Assembly: GCF_900066015.1 (NCBI RefSeq)
Contig: NZ_LN890656.1
Location: 62,001-126,000 of the forward strand
DNA: 64,000 bases
DNA from: Candidatus Promineifilum breve
GTDB lineage: Bacteria; Chloroflexota; Anaerolineae; Promineifilales; Promineifilaceae
Reading direction: 5' to 3'
Part shown: in pieces, positions 56,487 to 64,000 of the stretch
Position numbering within the stretch: position 1 is the first letter of the stretch
How the letters are laid out: each line of letters begins with the position of its first letter
Translations under genes and position numbers: made by a program
The notes under the pieces: generated by a model
Databases searched by the model: none
What the model was told of the DNA's origin: nothing
Seen by the model: only the letters and a program-made list of their open reading frames with translations

Positions 56487-59449
56487 GGCGCGGCCGGTTG
56501 CCAGCGGTAAATGGTAACACGGTCATTGGCGAAGGCAACCGGCAGTTCGTCGAACTTGCTTAGCCCGACCGTGCCGTATTGCTCGCGCTCCGGGTCGCCG
56601 ACGACGATGTAGTGGACGCCGAACTCATCCAGCAGGAAGGCGACGACGCCCAGGTCGCGGGTGGTGTAAATTTGTTCGACGATGGTCTCGCGGCGGCCGG
56701 GTTCGGGGTGGTCGCTGCCGCGCCATTGCCATTCGTGCCCGGCCCAGCCCAGGACGGTGGGCAGCCCCGTGGCGGCCGAGACGCGGCCGAAGCCGGTGTA
56801 TTGCCCGCCGACGGCCTCCAGGATGACCGGCGGCGCGCCGGCGGCGGCGGCCACGTTGTCGCGCAGCCATAGGATGGCCTCGTATTCGGCCGGGTTGTAG
56901 CGGGCCAACTGGGCCAGACCGTCGAGCGTGGCCGGTTGGCGGTCGGCCGCCGCGCCGTCGGCGGTGCGGGCCGGGCCGCGATATTCGGCGGCCCGCGACT
57001 GGACGGCGAAGAACGGGAAGAGCAGGGCCACGGCCAGCAGGGCCAGATAGCCGGCCGTCGCCAGCCCGGCCACGACCCGATCGGCCGCGCCGCGCCGCGT
57101 GGCCCACAGATAATCCAGCCCCACCAGCGCGGCCACGCCGAACATGGCCCAGGCCTGATAGTAGAACTTGAAGGTCGTATTGAGCCGCTGGCCGAAGTTA
57201 TCGCGCAAATAGACGAACTCCGGCCCCAGCGTCAGCAGCGCCCCGGTCAGGATGAGCAGCAGCACAAACGGCATGGCCCGCGCCCCCCACTCGGCATCGG
57301 CCGCCACCCGCACCTGCCCTAACGCGGCCACATCAAACGCCCCACCGCGCTTCTCTTCAATCTGCCCAATCCGCGGATAGTTCTCTTCCTCTTCAATCTG
57401 CGTAATCTGCGAAATCTGCGGATCGCCTTCTTCTTTAATCTGCCCAATCTGCCCAATCAGCGGATAAATCTCTTCCTCTTCAATCTGCGTAATCTGCGTA
57501 ATCTGTGGTTTCTCTTCTTCTTCCACCCATGATCTAAATAGCATGACGACCAACGCGATCACCCCCGCCAGTAGCAACACCAGCCACGGCGACACCAGCC
57601 GCGCCCCCAGCACCGCCGGCAGCAGGGCCACCACCGCCCGCACCCCCCAGCCCGGCGCAAACGTCGTGCCCGGATGGGCCGGCAGCGTGATCGCCAACTC
57701 GCGGGCCAGATCGACGATGCGGCCGCTCTCCGGCCCGGCGGCCAGCAGCCACGTCCACAGCAGCATGACCAGCAGCAGCCCGCCCACCAGCGCCGCCGCC
57801 GCGCCCAGCCCGGCTTGCCAATGGCGGAAGCGCCGCCGCGCAGCCATTGTCACCAGCGTGATCACGATGACCAGCATCGGCATGCCGAAAATGATCAGGT
57901 AGTGGGCCAGCCGCGTCGGCCGCATCAGGAAGGGCAGGATGAACGGCGCGCCGGCCTGCGAGCGGAAGCCCAGGTAGAACGGCAAATAGAGCAGCGCCGC
58001 CGGCACGACCAGGGCCACGGCCAACAGCGCCGTCCGCCGCCACAGCCCGCGTGTCGTCCCCGCCCGGAACCAGTGGCCCAGGAACCAGGCCCCCAACACC
58101 AGGAAGAGGTAGATGCCCACGTCCCACGTGTTGAGGAACGACAGCCCGCCGAGCACGACGGCGGTGAAGAGCCAGAGGGGCCAGGGAACGGCGAGGGAAA
58201 TTATGAAGGATGAAGGATGAATTATGAAGGAAGAGGGAGTGGTGGCGGGTGGCGCGTGGCGGGTGGCGGGTTCCGAATTCCTAATTCCTAATTCGTAATT
58301 CGTAATTTCCCGCCACCAGGCCAATGCCACCGCCATCGCCAGAAAGGCAAACGGCAGGGCCAGCACGTGGGGGTGCAGGTCGCCCAGGATGAAGCTGAAG
58401 GCCGGGTTCTCGACGATGGGTTCCAGCCCCTCCTCGGCGCGGCCGGAGAGGTGGTACTCGTGGATGACCCGCGAGGCCCGCCACCACCACCAACTGCTCG
58501 TCTCGTAGCGGGCGGGCTGGGCGGCCGTCGCGTCGCTGCCGGCCGACGGGGCGATGGCCGGGCTATTCACGGCTGGGCCGTCCACGTCGCGCACGTCGAG
58601 CCAGGCCCAGAACGCATCCGAGCCGATGCCGTTGCCGTGCAATAGCTCCAGCCCGATCTGCAAATTCCCGGCGATAGGCACGGCCAGGGCGGCTACGAGA
58701 CCTAGAACAATGGCGGCGCGGCCATGACCGCCGACAGCCGACGGCCGACCGCTGCCCGGAGCGATCAAACTGTGGTCTGCGGTCTGTGGTCCGCGGTCTG
58801 TGGTCACCGGTCGCCGCAGGGCAATCAGGTTATACACCATCCCAAACGCCCCCGTGGCCGTGGCCGCCACGATCCAGGCGATGGCCAGGTTGAAGGCCAC
58901 CGGCTCGGCCACGAAGGCCAGGCGGCTCAGCAGCGACACCATGACGTAGCCGAAGTAGTAGTAGCTGATGGCGAAGCCCGACAGCCACGGGTCGAGCGGC
59001 GGGAAGGTGGGCGATTGGCCGACGCCGGTGAGGAAGGCGAATTCCATCGGCTTCTCGGTGGCGCTGATGGCCGGGTTCTGGGCGCGCACCCAGGCCCACA
59101 GGGCGAAGATGCCCACGAAGACCAGCTCGGTGACGACGACGCTGGTCAGATTGGCCCGCAGCCATTCGCCTAGCGGCGGATCGCTGTCCGGCCGCCGCCG
59201 GTAGGCCAGCCACGACAGCCCGCCCACGACCAGCAGGGCCAGGGCAATGCCGCCGCCGTCGTTGGCGCTGAAGCCCAACGTGCCGGCCAGCCAGAAGACG
59301 TAGGTCACCAGCAGCAGCCCGGCCGGCCGCGCGAACGCAAAGCCGCGGTCGGGCAGCCGCCGCAACAGCGTGTAGACCAGGGGCAGGGCGGCCAGCCCCA
59401 AAGCGGTCAGGGCCGCCCACCAGCGGATGGCGGAGAGGATGTCGGTCAT
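56483..59449 (-). CDS. DUF2298 (TIGR03662-type) membrane protein
   Basis: The ATG at 59449 (MTDILSAIRWW) is preferred over one at 59464. The 988-residue protein is highly hydrophobic with DUF2298 features: RRLPDRGFAFARPAGLLLVT, EKPMEFAFLTGVGQSPTFPP, DPWLSGFAISYYYFGYVMVS, FSFILGDLHPHVLALPFAFL, FLNTWDVGIYLFLVLGAWF, NTTFKFYYQAWAMFGVA, and a C-terminal GWAGHEWQWRG with YTTRDLGVVAFLLDEFGVHY. The family is predicted to be GT-C-like and found in Chloroflexota and archaea; its reaction is not established. Three segments of intergenic repeats are inserted in frame. It overlaps the GT39-like gene by four bases, so both are translated together. Confidence 0.88.
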   Translation of the reverse strand: MTDILSAIRWWAALTALGLAALPLVYTLLRRLPDRGFAFARPAGLLLVTYVFWLAGTLGFSANDGGGIALALLVVGGLSWLAYRRRPDSDPPLGEWLRANLTSVVVTELVFVGIFALWAWVRAQNPAISATEKPMEFAFLTGVGQSPTFPPLDPWLSGFAISYYYFGYVMVSLLSRLAFVAEPVAFNLAIAWIVAATATGAFGMVYNLIALRRPVTTDRGPQTADHSLIAPGSGRPSAVGGHGRAAIVLGLVAALAVPIAGNLQIGLELLHGNGIGSDAFWAWLDVRDVDGPAVNSPAIAPSAGSDATAAQPARYETSSWWWWRASRVIHEYHLSGRAEEGLEPIVENPAFSFILGDLHPHVLALPFAFLAMAVALAWWREITNYELGIRNSEPATRHAPPATTPSSFIIHPSSFIISLAVPWPLWLFTAVVLGGLSFLNTWDVGIYLFLVLGAWFLGHWFRAGTTRGLWRRTALLAVALVVPAALLYLPFYLGFRSQAGAPFILPFLMRPTRLAHYLIIFGMPMLVIVITLVTMAARRRFRHWQAGLGAAAALVGGLLLVMLLWTWLLAAGPESGRIVDLARELAITLPAHPGTTFAPGWGVRAVVALLPAVLGARLVSPWLVLLLAGVIALVVMLFRSWVEEEEKPQITQITQIEEEEIYPLIGQIGQIKEEGDPQISQITQIEEEENYPRIGQIEEKRGGAFDVAALGQVRVAADAEWGARAMPFVLLLILTGALLTLGPEFVYLRDNFGQRLNTTFKFYYQAWAMFGVAALVGLDYLWATRRGAADRVVAGLATAGYLALLAVALLFPFFAVQSRAAEYRGPARTADGAAADRQPATLDGLAQLARYNPAEYEAILWLRDNVAAAAGAPPVILEAVGGQYTGFGRVSAATGLPTVLGWAGHEWQWRGSDHPEPGRRETIVEQIYTTRDLGVVAFLLDEFGVHYIVVGDPEREQYGTVGLSKFDELPVAFANDRVTIYRWQPAAP
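57345..57535. repeat. In-frame AATCTGC repeat insertion in a DUF2298 gene
   Basis: Units AATCTGCGT, AATCTGCCC and TCTTCCTCTTC repeat for about 190 bases and translate to runs such as PQITQITQIEEEE and IGQIGQIKEEG. The insertion sits in a loop between predicted membrane helices. Confidence 0.88.
58196..58315. repeat. In-frame mixed repeat insertion in a DUF2298 gene
   Basis: GATGAAG, GTGGCGG and AATTCCTA units, the last also seen at 1466 and in PolB, insert about 40 residues after an ALAWWRE segment. A shorter insert of GTCTGTG units lies at 58760-58806 in the same gene. Confidence 0.85.
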
Positions 59450-59926
59450 AACTACAATAATCAATCAGTCATTAGGTCGCAATCGTTATCGTTATCGCAA
59501 TCGCAATCGCAATCGCAATCGTTCTTCGGTGGTCAATGGTTCGTCGCGGCGGGTTTATCGCGGCGGGTTTGACGCGGCGGGTTGGTCTCGGCGGGTTGGT
59601 CTCGGCGGGTTGAAACCCGCCGCTGTTACACGAAACCGGCTAAAGCCGGTTAGTCCGCCCGTCATTGCCACAAATCACCTCGTAAACCACCTCTTCAACC
59701 GGCTTCAGCCGGTTTTGTGTGCCAGCGGCGGGTTTCAACCCGCCGTAAAGAGCGCCCATCGTTGCCACAAATCACCTCGTAAACCACCTCTTCAACCGGC
59801 TTCAGCCGGTTTTGTGTGCCAGCGGCGGGTTTCAACCCGCCGTGAATCGTTTGCCACGAATCGTTTGCCGCGAACCGCCGCCCGCCACCCGCCACCCGCG
59901 ACGCGCCACCCGCGACTCGCCACCCG
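59450..59926. repeat. Composite repeat region without a gene
   Basis: Hexamers of ATCGTT and GCAATC (59478-59522) are followed by palindromes of the same kind as at 48619-48776: GGCGGGTTTCAACCCGCC-like and AACCGGCTTCAGCCGGTT. A 114-bp unit (from near 59650 and again near 59764) is duplicated. The end is a CCACCCG heptamer run. Confidence 0.8.
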
Positions 59927-62900
59927 CTACCCGCCACCCGTCACGCGCAAAATCCGCGCCGCATCATCCCGAAATACCTCCACCAACGTCCCATCCGCCA
60001 CCAACCCCTCCAACTTAGCCAACCCCTCCGGCCAATAATAAGCATTCTCCAGCGTGCCGACGAAAATGTATTCCACATCATACTTGGCGAGGATAGCCCG
60101 CGCCTGTGCCACGTCGAGCGTGTTGTAGAAGTTGTTCACGTCGTCGATGCGGTTGCCGACCATCGTGCCCGGCGTGACGGCCCGCTGCTGCCGCTGGTGC
60201 CAGTCCCAGCCGATGACCGTGGGCAGGCCGGTGTACATCGCCACCCGCGCCGCCGTGGAGCGATACGGGTTGTCGCCGAACGCTTCCAGGATGACCGGCG
60301 TGCCGCTGACGTTGCGTTGCAGCCAGTCGATGGCCGCGCGGTCGTCGCCCGGCCGGATGGTGATCGAGTTGCCGGCGTAATCGGTATCGCCGTACTCGAC
60401 ATAATCCAGGAAGGCCGCGCCGTCCAGCGTGTGCGGCGCGTCGCGGTTCATGCGCACCCGCCACTTGGCCGGCGTCGCCAGCAGCGGGTAGAGCAGCGCG
60501 GCGAAGACCAGCACGCCGAGCACCACCGTATAGGCCGGGCGCAGCCGGGAGCGCCGCACCGCCGGCCAGGCCCAGACCGCCGCCGGGCCGCAGGCTACAC
60601 TCAGCATCAGCCAGGCCTGCAAATAGAATTTGAAGACGGTGTTCATGCGGCCGACGTCGCCGTCGAGGACGATGACCTCAACCAGCAGCGACAGGCCCAG
60701 CGCGGCCGACATGAGGGCCAGCACCACCCGCCGCGCCGCCGGCAGCCCCGGCCGCAGCGCCGGCAGCCCGGCAGCGACGATCAGCGGCAGGGCGATTGGC
60801 CCCACCCATTGGCCGCGCACGAGCAGCAGGGCCATCAGCCCCACCAGCGCCGCCAGCCCCAACACGATCAGCCAGCCGAATGGCTCCAGCCGCCGCTTGC
60901 CCGCCTCGGTCCAGGCCGCCGCCCAGTCGCGCCACTCGCGGGCCAGATGGGGGATGACGAAGAACAGGAACAGGCCGTAGACCAGGAAGTAGTTCAACGG
61001 GTTGGTATAGGAGCCGGGCCACAGCGACACCGAGGAATAGGCCGCGCCGTAGTTGGCGGCAAAGGGCAAAAAGAGCAGCGACGACACGCCGAACAGGGCC
61101 ACGGTCAGGATCACCGCCCGCCCCGCCGCCCGCCACGTCAGACCCTCGCGCCGGATGACGGCGTAGGCCAGGGCCAGCCCGCCCAGGAGCAAATACGTCG
61201 GCCAGTCCCATGTATTCGTCGGCCGCAGTGCGCCGATGACGAGAGCGCCTATTAGGAAAGTGGCGAGTAGCGAGTAGCGGGTGGCGGGTGGCGGACCACT
61301 GACCACGGACGACGGACCACGGACCACTGGTGGCTGACCACTGACCACTGCCCACTGCCCACTATCTTCTCTCCCCTGCCCCCCTGCGCCCCTGCCCCCC
61401 TGCTCTCCCCTGCTCCCCAGCACAACAGCCACCACCCAGCCAAGCGCCAACAACTGCAACGGCATACTGATCATATGGGCGTGCAGGTCGCCGTAGAGGA
61501 AGGTGAAGTAGGGGAATTCGGTGATGGGCTGCACTTCGCCTTCGTTGGCGTTGATGGCCCGCGAGGCGATCCAGAACCAGTCGCCGGGGTAGAGGGTCGA
61601 TGGCTGGCCGCCGAGCATCTTCAGGCCGCCGTCGAGGGTGCGCGCCGCGCCGCCGATGAGCGGCAGCTCTTCCAGCGACGCCGAACCGGTCTGATACCAC
61701 GCCTGGCCGATGACCGACACCTGCGCCAGATTGCCCAGCAGCAGAGCCAGGGCGACGGCGATGAAGCCGGCAATGGCCGCGCGGGATCGTATGGTAGATC
61801 TCAGAGGTGATGGCGACGCGGCGTCGCCCGATGCCGCATCGCCCGCACCTCTGAGGTCTGGGGCAGCAGTCACCAAATTCCAGGCAATACTAAACACCCC
61901 CAACCCGGTCATACTGAACAGCATCGGCAGCGCCAGGTTATAGGCCACGGCGGGCACGATGCCCAGCAGCTTGGTCAGCGCGCCGACGAAGACGAAGCCG
62001 AAGTAGTAGTAGTTGATGGTGCCGCCGGCGAACCACGGGTCGTAGGGCGGGAAGACGGTCGAGCGCATGACGGCCGTGAAGTAGGACAGATCCATCGGCT
62101 TCTCGCCGCCCCAGATGACATCCCACACGTCGGGGTTGCCCAGGCGGATGAAGGCCATGAACAGGAACAGCCCCACGCCCACTAGCTCGATGAGCAGGAT
62201 GTAGCTCGCCCGCTCCCGCAGGAAGGCCACCATCTCCGCCCGCCGCCGCAGGAAGATGGCCGCGCTGACCGCCACCAGTAGCACCAGCGCCAGGGCAATC
62301 GTCCCCCGGCTGAAGGGCATGAACTTGATGCTGGCCGCCAGCCAGGGCAGATAGGCGATGATGAGCAGGGCCAGCACCCGCGCCAGGGCATAGCCCCGGT
62401 CGGGCAGGCCGCGCAGGGCCACGAAGGCCAGCGGGAAGGCCGCCCAGCCCAGCAGCACCAGGGCGATCATCCAGACCACGGCCGCCAGCCACGGCCGCGT
62501 CGAGAGCAGCCCGTCCACGGCGAAGACCTCGTGGAACGTGCCGCCCGCCCGTTGCAGCGCCGCCTCGTAATCGCTCAGCAGCAGGCCGCCGCGGGCCTTG
62601 GTTGCCTCCAGCGGGTTCTGGACGACGACGTTGCTCAGATCGACGCTCTCCAGCAGCGCCCGCGTCCGCGCCGGGTCGTAGTTCGCCGTCTTGCGCAAAA
62701 TCCACACCGGCGGGTGGTCGTAGACGCTGAACGCTTCCTCGGCCGCCAGCTCGCCCGGCGGCGGCCAGCCAATGGCCGGCGCGTCCCCCCAGGCCAGTTG
62801 GGCGGTGGTGTCGCTGAACTGGAGCGGGCCGAGGCGGGTGTCACCGTGGAACTGGGCCACCAGCTCGAAGCCCAGTTCGCCGCTGAACAGGGCCTCGTAG

Positions 62901-64000
62901 TAGCGGATCATCAGCGGGTAGGTCAGGGCCATGCGCGGCAGGTTCCACATGGCCCGCTGGCTGCTGAGCATGATGTAGTCGGCCTCGTCGAGCCAGGCGA
63001 TGACTTCCTCGCGTTTCTCGGCGCTGTCGGGGTGGGTCACCGGGCGCTGGCCGCCGGTCACTTCGGTGTAGTAGGCCCCGTAAGCGTTGCGGCCGCCGGT
63101 GCTCACCGGCAGCAGGTCGTCCCAATGCTCGTTGACCAGCAGGCTCGTGCCGGCGCGGATGGGGCCGCCGGGGCCGCCCTCGACCGTCAGGCGGGCCGGT
63201 TGGCCGCCGGGCAGGGGCAGCGGCGGCAGTTCGACGACGACCGTCCGCCGCTCGCCGTCGAGGGCCAGCACGGTTTCGGTCGCCGCGCCGTCGTTGAGGC
63301 GCACGCGGATGGTTTCGCTGTCTTCAATCGCCCCGTCCCCGTCGAAATCGGGGTCGCTGAGATAGTTGAAGCGCACGGCGCGGATGACGCCGTCGTTGGG
63401 CAGGGTGAAATCGAGGAAGAGGGGCACGCCGTTTTCCTCGAACAGCATGCCCTTGAGCGGCAGGTTCATTTCGGCCGTCGTGCCGTCGGGGGTGTCATAG
63501 AGCAGCGTCGCCCCGCTGGGCACGTTGTCGAATATCCACTCCGAGGCGGCGATGCGCGTCATCGGCTGGCGGTAGATGTTGGTGAACATGAGCGCCCAGA
63601 GGAGGCTGGGGGCGATGATGAGGGCGACTAATAGAGCGACGAGTAGGGGGTAGCGGGTGGCGGGTGGCGCGTGGCGGGTAGCGCGTGTGTCGCTCCCCTG
63701 CACCCCTGCTCCCCTGCTCCCCTGCTCCCCCGCGCCCCCGCGCCCCTGCGCGATAACCGCCTTCCGCCACAAGAAGACCACCGCCCACCCGGCCAACACA
63801 AACAGCGCCGGATAGAGCGGCAGGAAGTAGCGCACCGACTTGACCCAGCGCGTGCCCATATAAAGGAAGTAGGTCAGCGTCCAGAAGAGGGGGATGGCGT
63901 GGAGCATCCATTCAGGAGTGGACAGTGGGTAGTGGGCAGTGGGCTGACCACTGACCACTGACCACTGCCCACTGTCCGCGCTCCCCTGCTCCCCTGCTCC
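59927..64000 (-). CDS. Large GT-C/DUF2298 membrane protein, 5' end outside the window
   Basis: The frame is open through to base 64000, so the start lies beyond the window; a GTG at 63958 is only the first possible start inside it and falls in repeat sequence. At least 1357 residues are present. The N-terminal part (to about residue 500) looks like the C-terminal half of a GT39/PMT-type protein: ARWVK-like TRWVKSVRYFLPLYPALFVL, an outer domain with YYEALFSGELGFELVAQF. From about 510 a full DUF2298 module follows: RGLPDRGYALARVLALLIIA, GGEKPMDLSYFTAVMRSTVF, NTWDWPTYLLLGG, NTVFKFYLQAWLMLSVA, and GWDWHQRQQRA at the end. It is thus a fusion of two membrane glycosyltransferase-like modules, related to the neighbour at 56483. 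Confidence 0.85.
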   Translation of the reverse strand, partial: GAGEQGSADSGQWSVVSGQPTAHYPLSTPEWMLHAIPLFWTLTYFLYMGTRWVKSVRYFLPLYPALFVLAGWAVVFLWRKAVIAQGRGGAGEQGSRGAGVQGSDTRATRHAPPATRYPLLVALLVALIIAPSLLWALMFTNIYRQPMTRIAASEWIFDNVPSGATLLYDTPDGTTAEMNLPLKGMLFEENGVPLFLDFTLPNDGVIRAVRFNYLSDPDFDGDGAIEDSETIRVRLNDGAATETVLALDGERRTVVVELPPLPLPGGQPARLTVEGGPGGPIRAGTSLLVNEHWDDLLPVSTGGRNAYGAYYTEVTGGQRPVTHPDSAEKREEVIAWLDEADYIMLSSQRAMWNLPRMALTYPLMIRYYEALFSGELGFELVAQFHGDTRLGPLQFSDTTAQLAWGDAPAIGWPPPGELAAEEAFSVYDHPPVWILRKTANYDPARTRALLESVDLSNVVVQNPLEATKARGGLLLSDYEAALQRAGGTFHEVFAVDGLLSTRPWLAAVVWMIALVLLGWAAFPLAFVALRGLPDRGYALARVLALLIIAYLPWLAASIKFMPFSRGTIALALVLLVAVSAAIFLRRRAEMVAFLRERASYILLIELVGVGLFLFMAFIRLGNPDVWDVIWGGEKPMDLSYFTAVMRSTVFPPYDPWFAGGTINYYYFGFVFVGALTKLLGIVPAVAYNLALPMLFSMTGLGVFSIAWNLVTAAPDLRGAGDAASGDAASPSPLRSTIRSRAAIAGFIAVALALLLGNLAQVSVIGQAWYQTGSASLEELPLIGGAARTLDGGLKMLGGQPSTLYPGDWFWIASRAINANEGEVQPITEFPYFTFLYGDLHAHMISMPLQLLALGWVVAVVLGSRGEQGGRGAGGQGREDSGQWAVVSGQPPVVRGPSSVVSGPPPATRYSLLATFLIGALVIGALRPTNTWDWPTYLLLGGLALAYAVIRREGLTWRAAGRAVILTVALFGVSSLLFLPFAANYGAAYSSVSLWPGSYTNPLNYFLVYGLFLFFVIPHLAREWRDWAAAWTEAGKRRLEPFGWLIVLGLAALVGLMALLLVRGQWVGPIALPLIVAAGLPALRPGLPAARRVVLALMSAALGLSLLVEVIVLDGDVGRMNTVFKFYLQAWLMLSVACGPAAVWAWPAVRRSRLRPAYTVVLGVLVFAALLYPLLATPAKWRVRMNRDAPHTLDGAAFLDYVEYGDTDYAGNSITIRPGDDRAAIDWLQRNVSGTPVILEAFGDNPYRSTAARVAMYTGLPTVIGWDWHQRQQRAVTPGTMVGNRIDDVNNFYNTLDVAQARAILAKYDVEYIFVGTLENAYYWPEGLAKLEGLVADGTLVEVFRDDAARILRVTGGG
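61258..61420. repeat. In-frame heptamer insertion in the large DUF2298 gene
   Basis: About 160 bases of GCGGGTG, ACCACTG and CCCCTGC heptamers encode a Gly/Gln/Val-rich run, including GQWAVVSGQPPVVRGPSSVV, inside a cytoplasmic or outer loop. A palindromic insert lies also at 61796-61858 (GAGGTG...CACCTC). Confidence 0.85.
63650..64000. repeat. In-frame heptamer insertions near the window end
   Basis: Bases 63650-63760 hold GTGGCGG and CCCCTGC heptamers encoding GAGEQGSRGAGVQGSDTR. Bases 63915-64000 hold GTGGGTA, ACCACTG and CCCCTGC units. The host reading frame stays open through both. Confidence 0.82.

Noticed and set aside
1-64000. tRNA, rRNA, prophage, integrase, plasmid or replication-origin signals
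   Set aside because: None was seen by eye; no integrase, terminase, replication protein or DnaA-box cluster is present.

Overview
The window is about 64 kb of high-GC chromosomal DNA that looks like a filamentous member of the Chloroflexota (Anaerolineae or 'Promineifilum'-like). This is inferred from gene content: TIGR03663/DUF2298 membrane glycosyltransferase clusters, several Ser/Thr kinases, CHAT and STAND/NB-ARC ATPases, choice-of-anchor beta-helix proteins, and intergenic space filled with short 6-9 nt tandem repeats arranged as inverted arms. No rRNA, tRNA, CRISPR array or transposase was seen.

Layout. (1) 0-5.8 kb: a signalling group of PP2C phosphatase (cut by the window edge), NarL-type response regulator, sugar-binding lipoprotein and NarL-type histidine kinase. 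(2) 6.1-11.5 kb: a CpXC-TPR-CHAT protease-like protein, a closely linked unknown protein and a lipoprotein. (3) 11.6-19.6 kb, minus strand: three membrane Ser/Thr kinases whose outer domains are M14 carboxypeptidase-like (two) or FGE/sulfatase-modifying-like (one), around a free M14 lipoprotein that keeps its catalytic residues. (4) 19.9-24 kb: a dinucleotide-binding oxidoreductase, a two-module beta-helix surface protein and a LuxR-type regulator. (5) 24.1-27.5 kb: a RecA-like protein, a small helical protein and a family B DNA polymerase with degenerate motifs, resembling a mutasome operon. (6) 27.6-28.5 kb: a DUF433/DUF5615 toxin-antitoxin locus with two antitoxins. (7) 28.6-42.3 kb: secreted proteins, an S1 protease, a JAMM protease operon with a newly noticed 55-aa membrane protein, a truncated JAMM relic beside a MITE-like element, and two NB-ARC/TPR ATPases. 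(8) 42.6-48 kb: a two-gene operon encoding a full-length RelA/SpoT-like protein that appears catalytically dead and is fused to a STAND ATPase, followed by a STAND ATPase with an OmpR-type winged helix; its leader can fold into a multi-branched RNA. (9) 48-64 kb, minus strand: SufE, a TIGR03663 glycosyltransferase with an NHL propeller, an ECF sigma/anti-sigma pair, a GT39-like protein and two DUF2298 giants, the last running off the window.

Two themes run through the window. First, several families occur in an intact and a degenerate form (M14 peptidase and pseudo-M14 kinase sensors, JAMM and JAMM relic, RelA/SpoT-like and PolB cores without catalytic residues), which suggests reuse of enzyme folds as sensors. 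Second, the same short repeats that fill intergenic gaps also sit in frame inside coding sequences (PolB, GT39-like and both DUF2298 genes), much like the palindromic protein insertions known from Rickettsia.

The strongest candidate for an undescribed system is the pseudo-RSH-STAND / STAND-wHTH operon at 42.6-48 kb. The second is the family of kinases with inactive M14 domains next to an active M14 enzyme.
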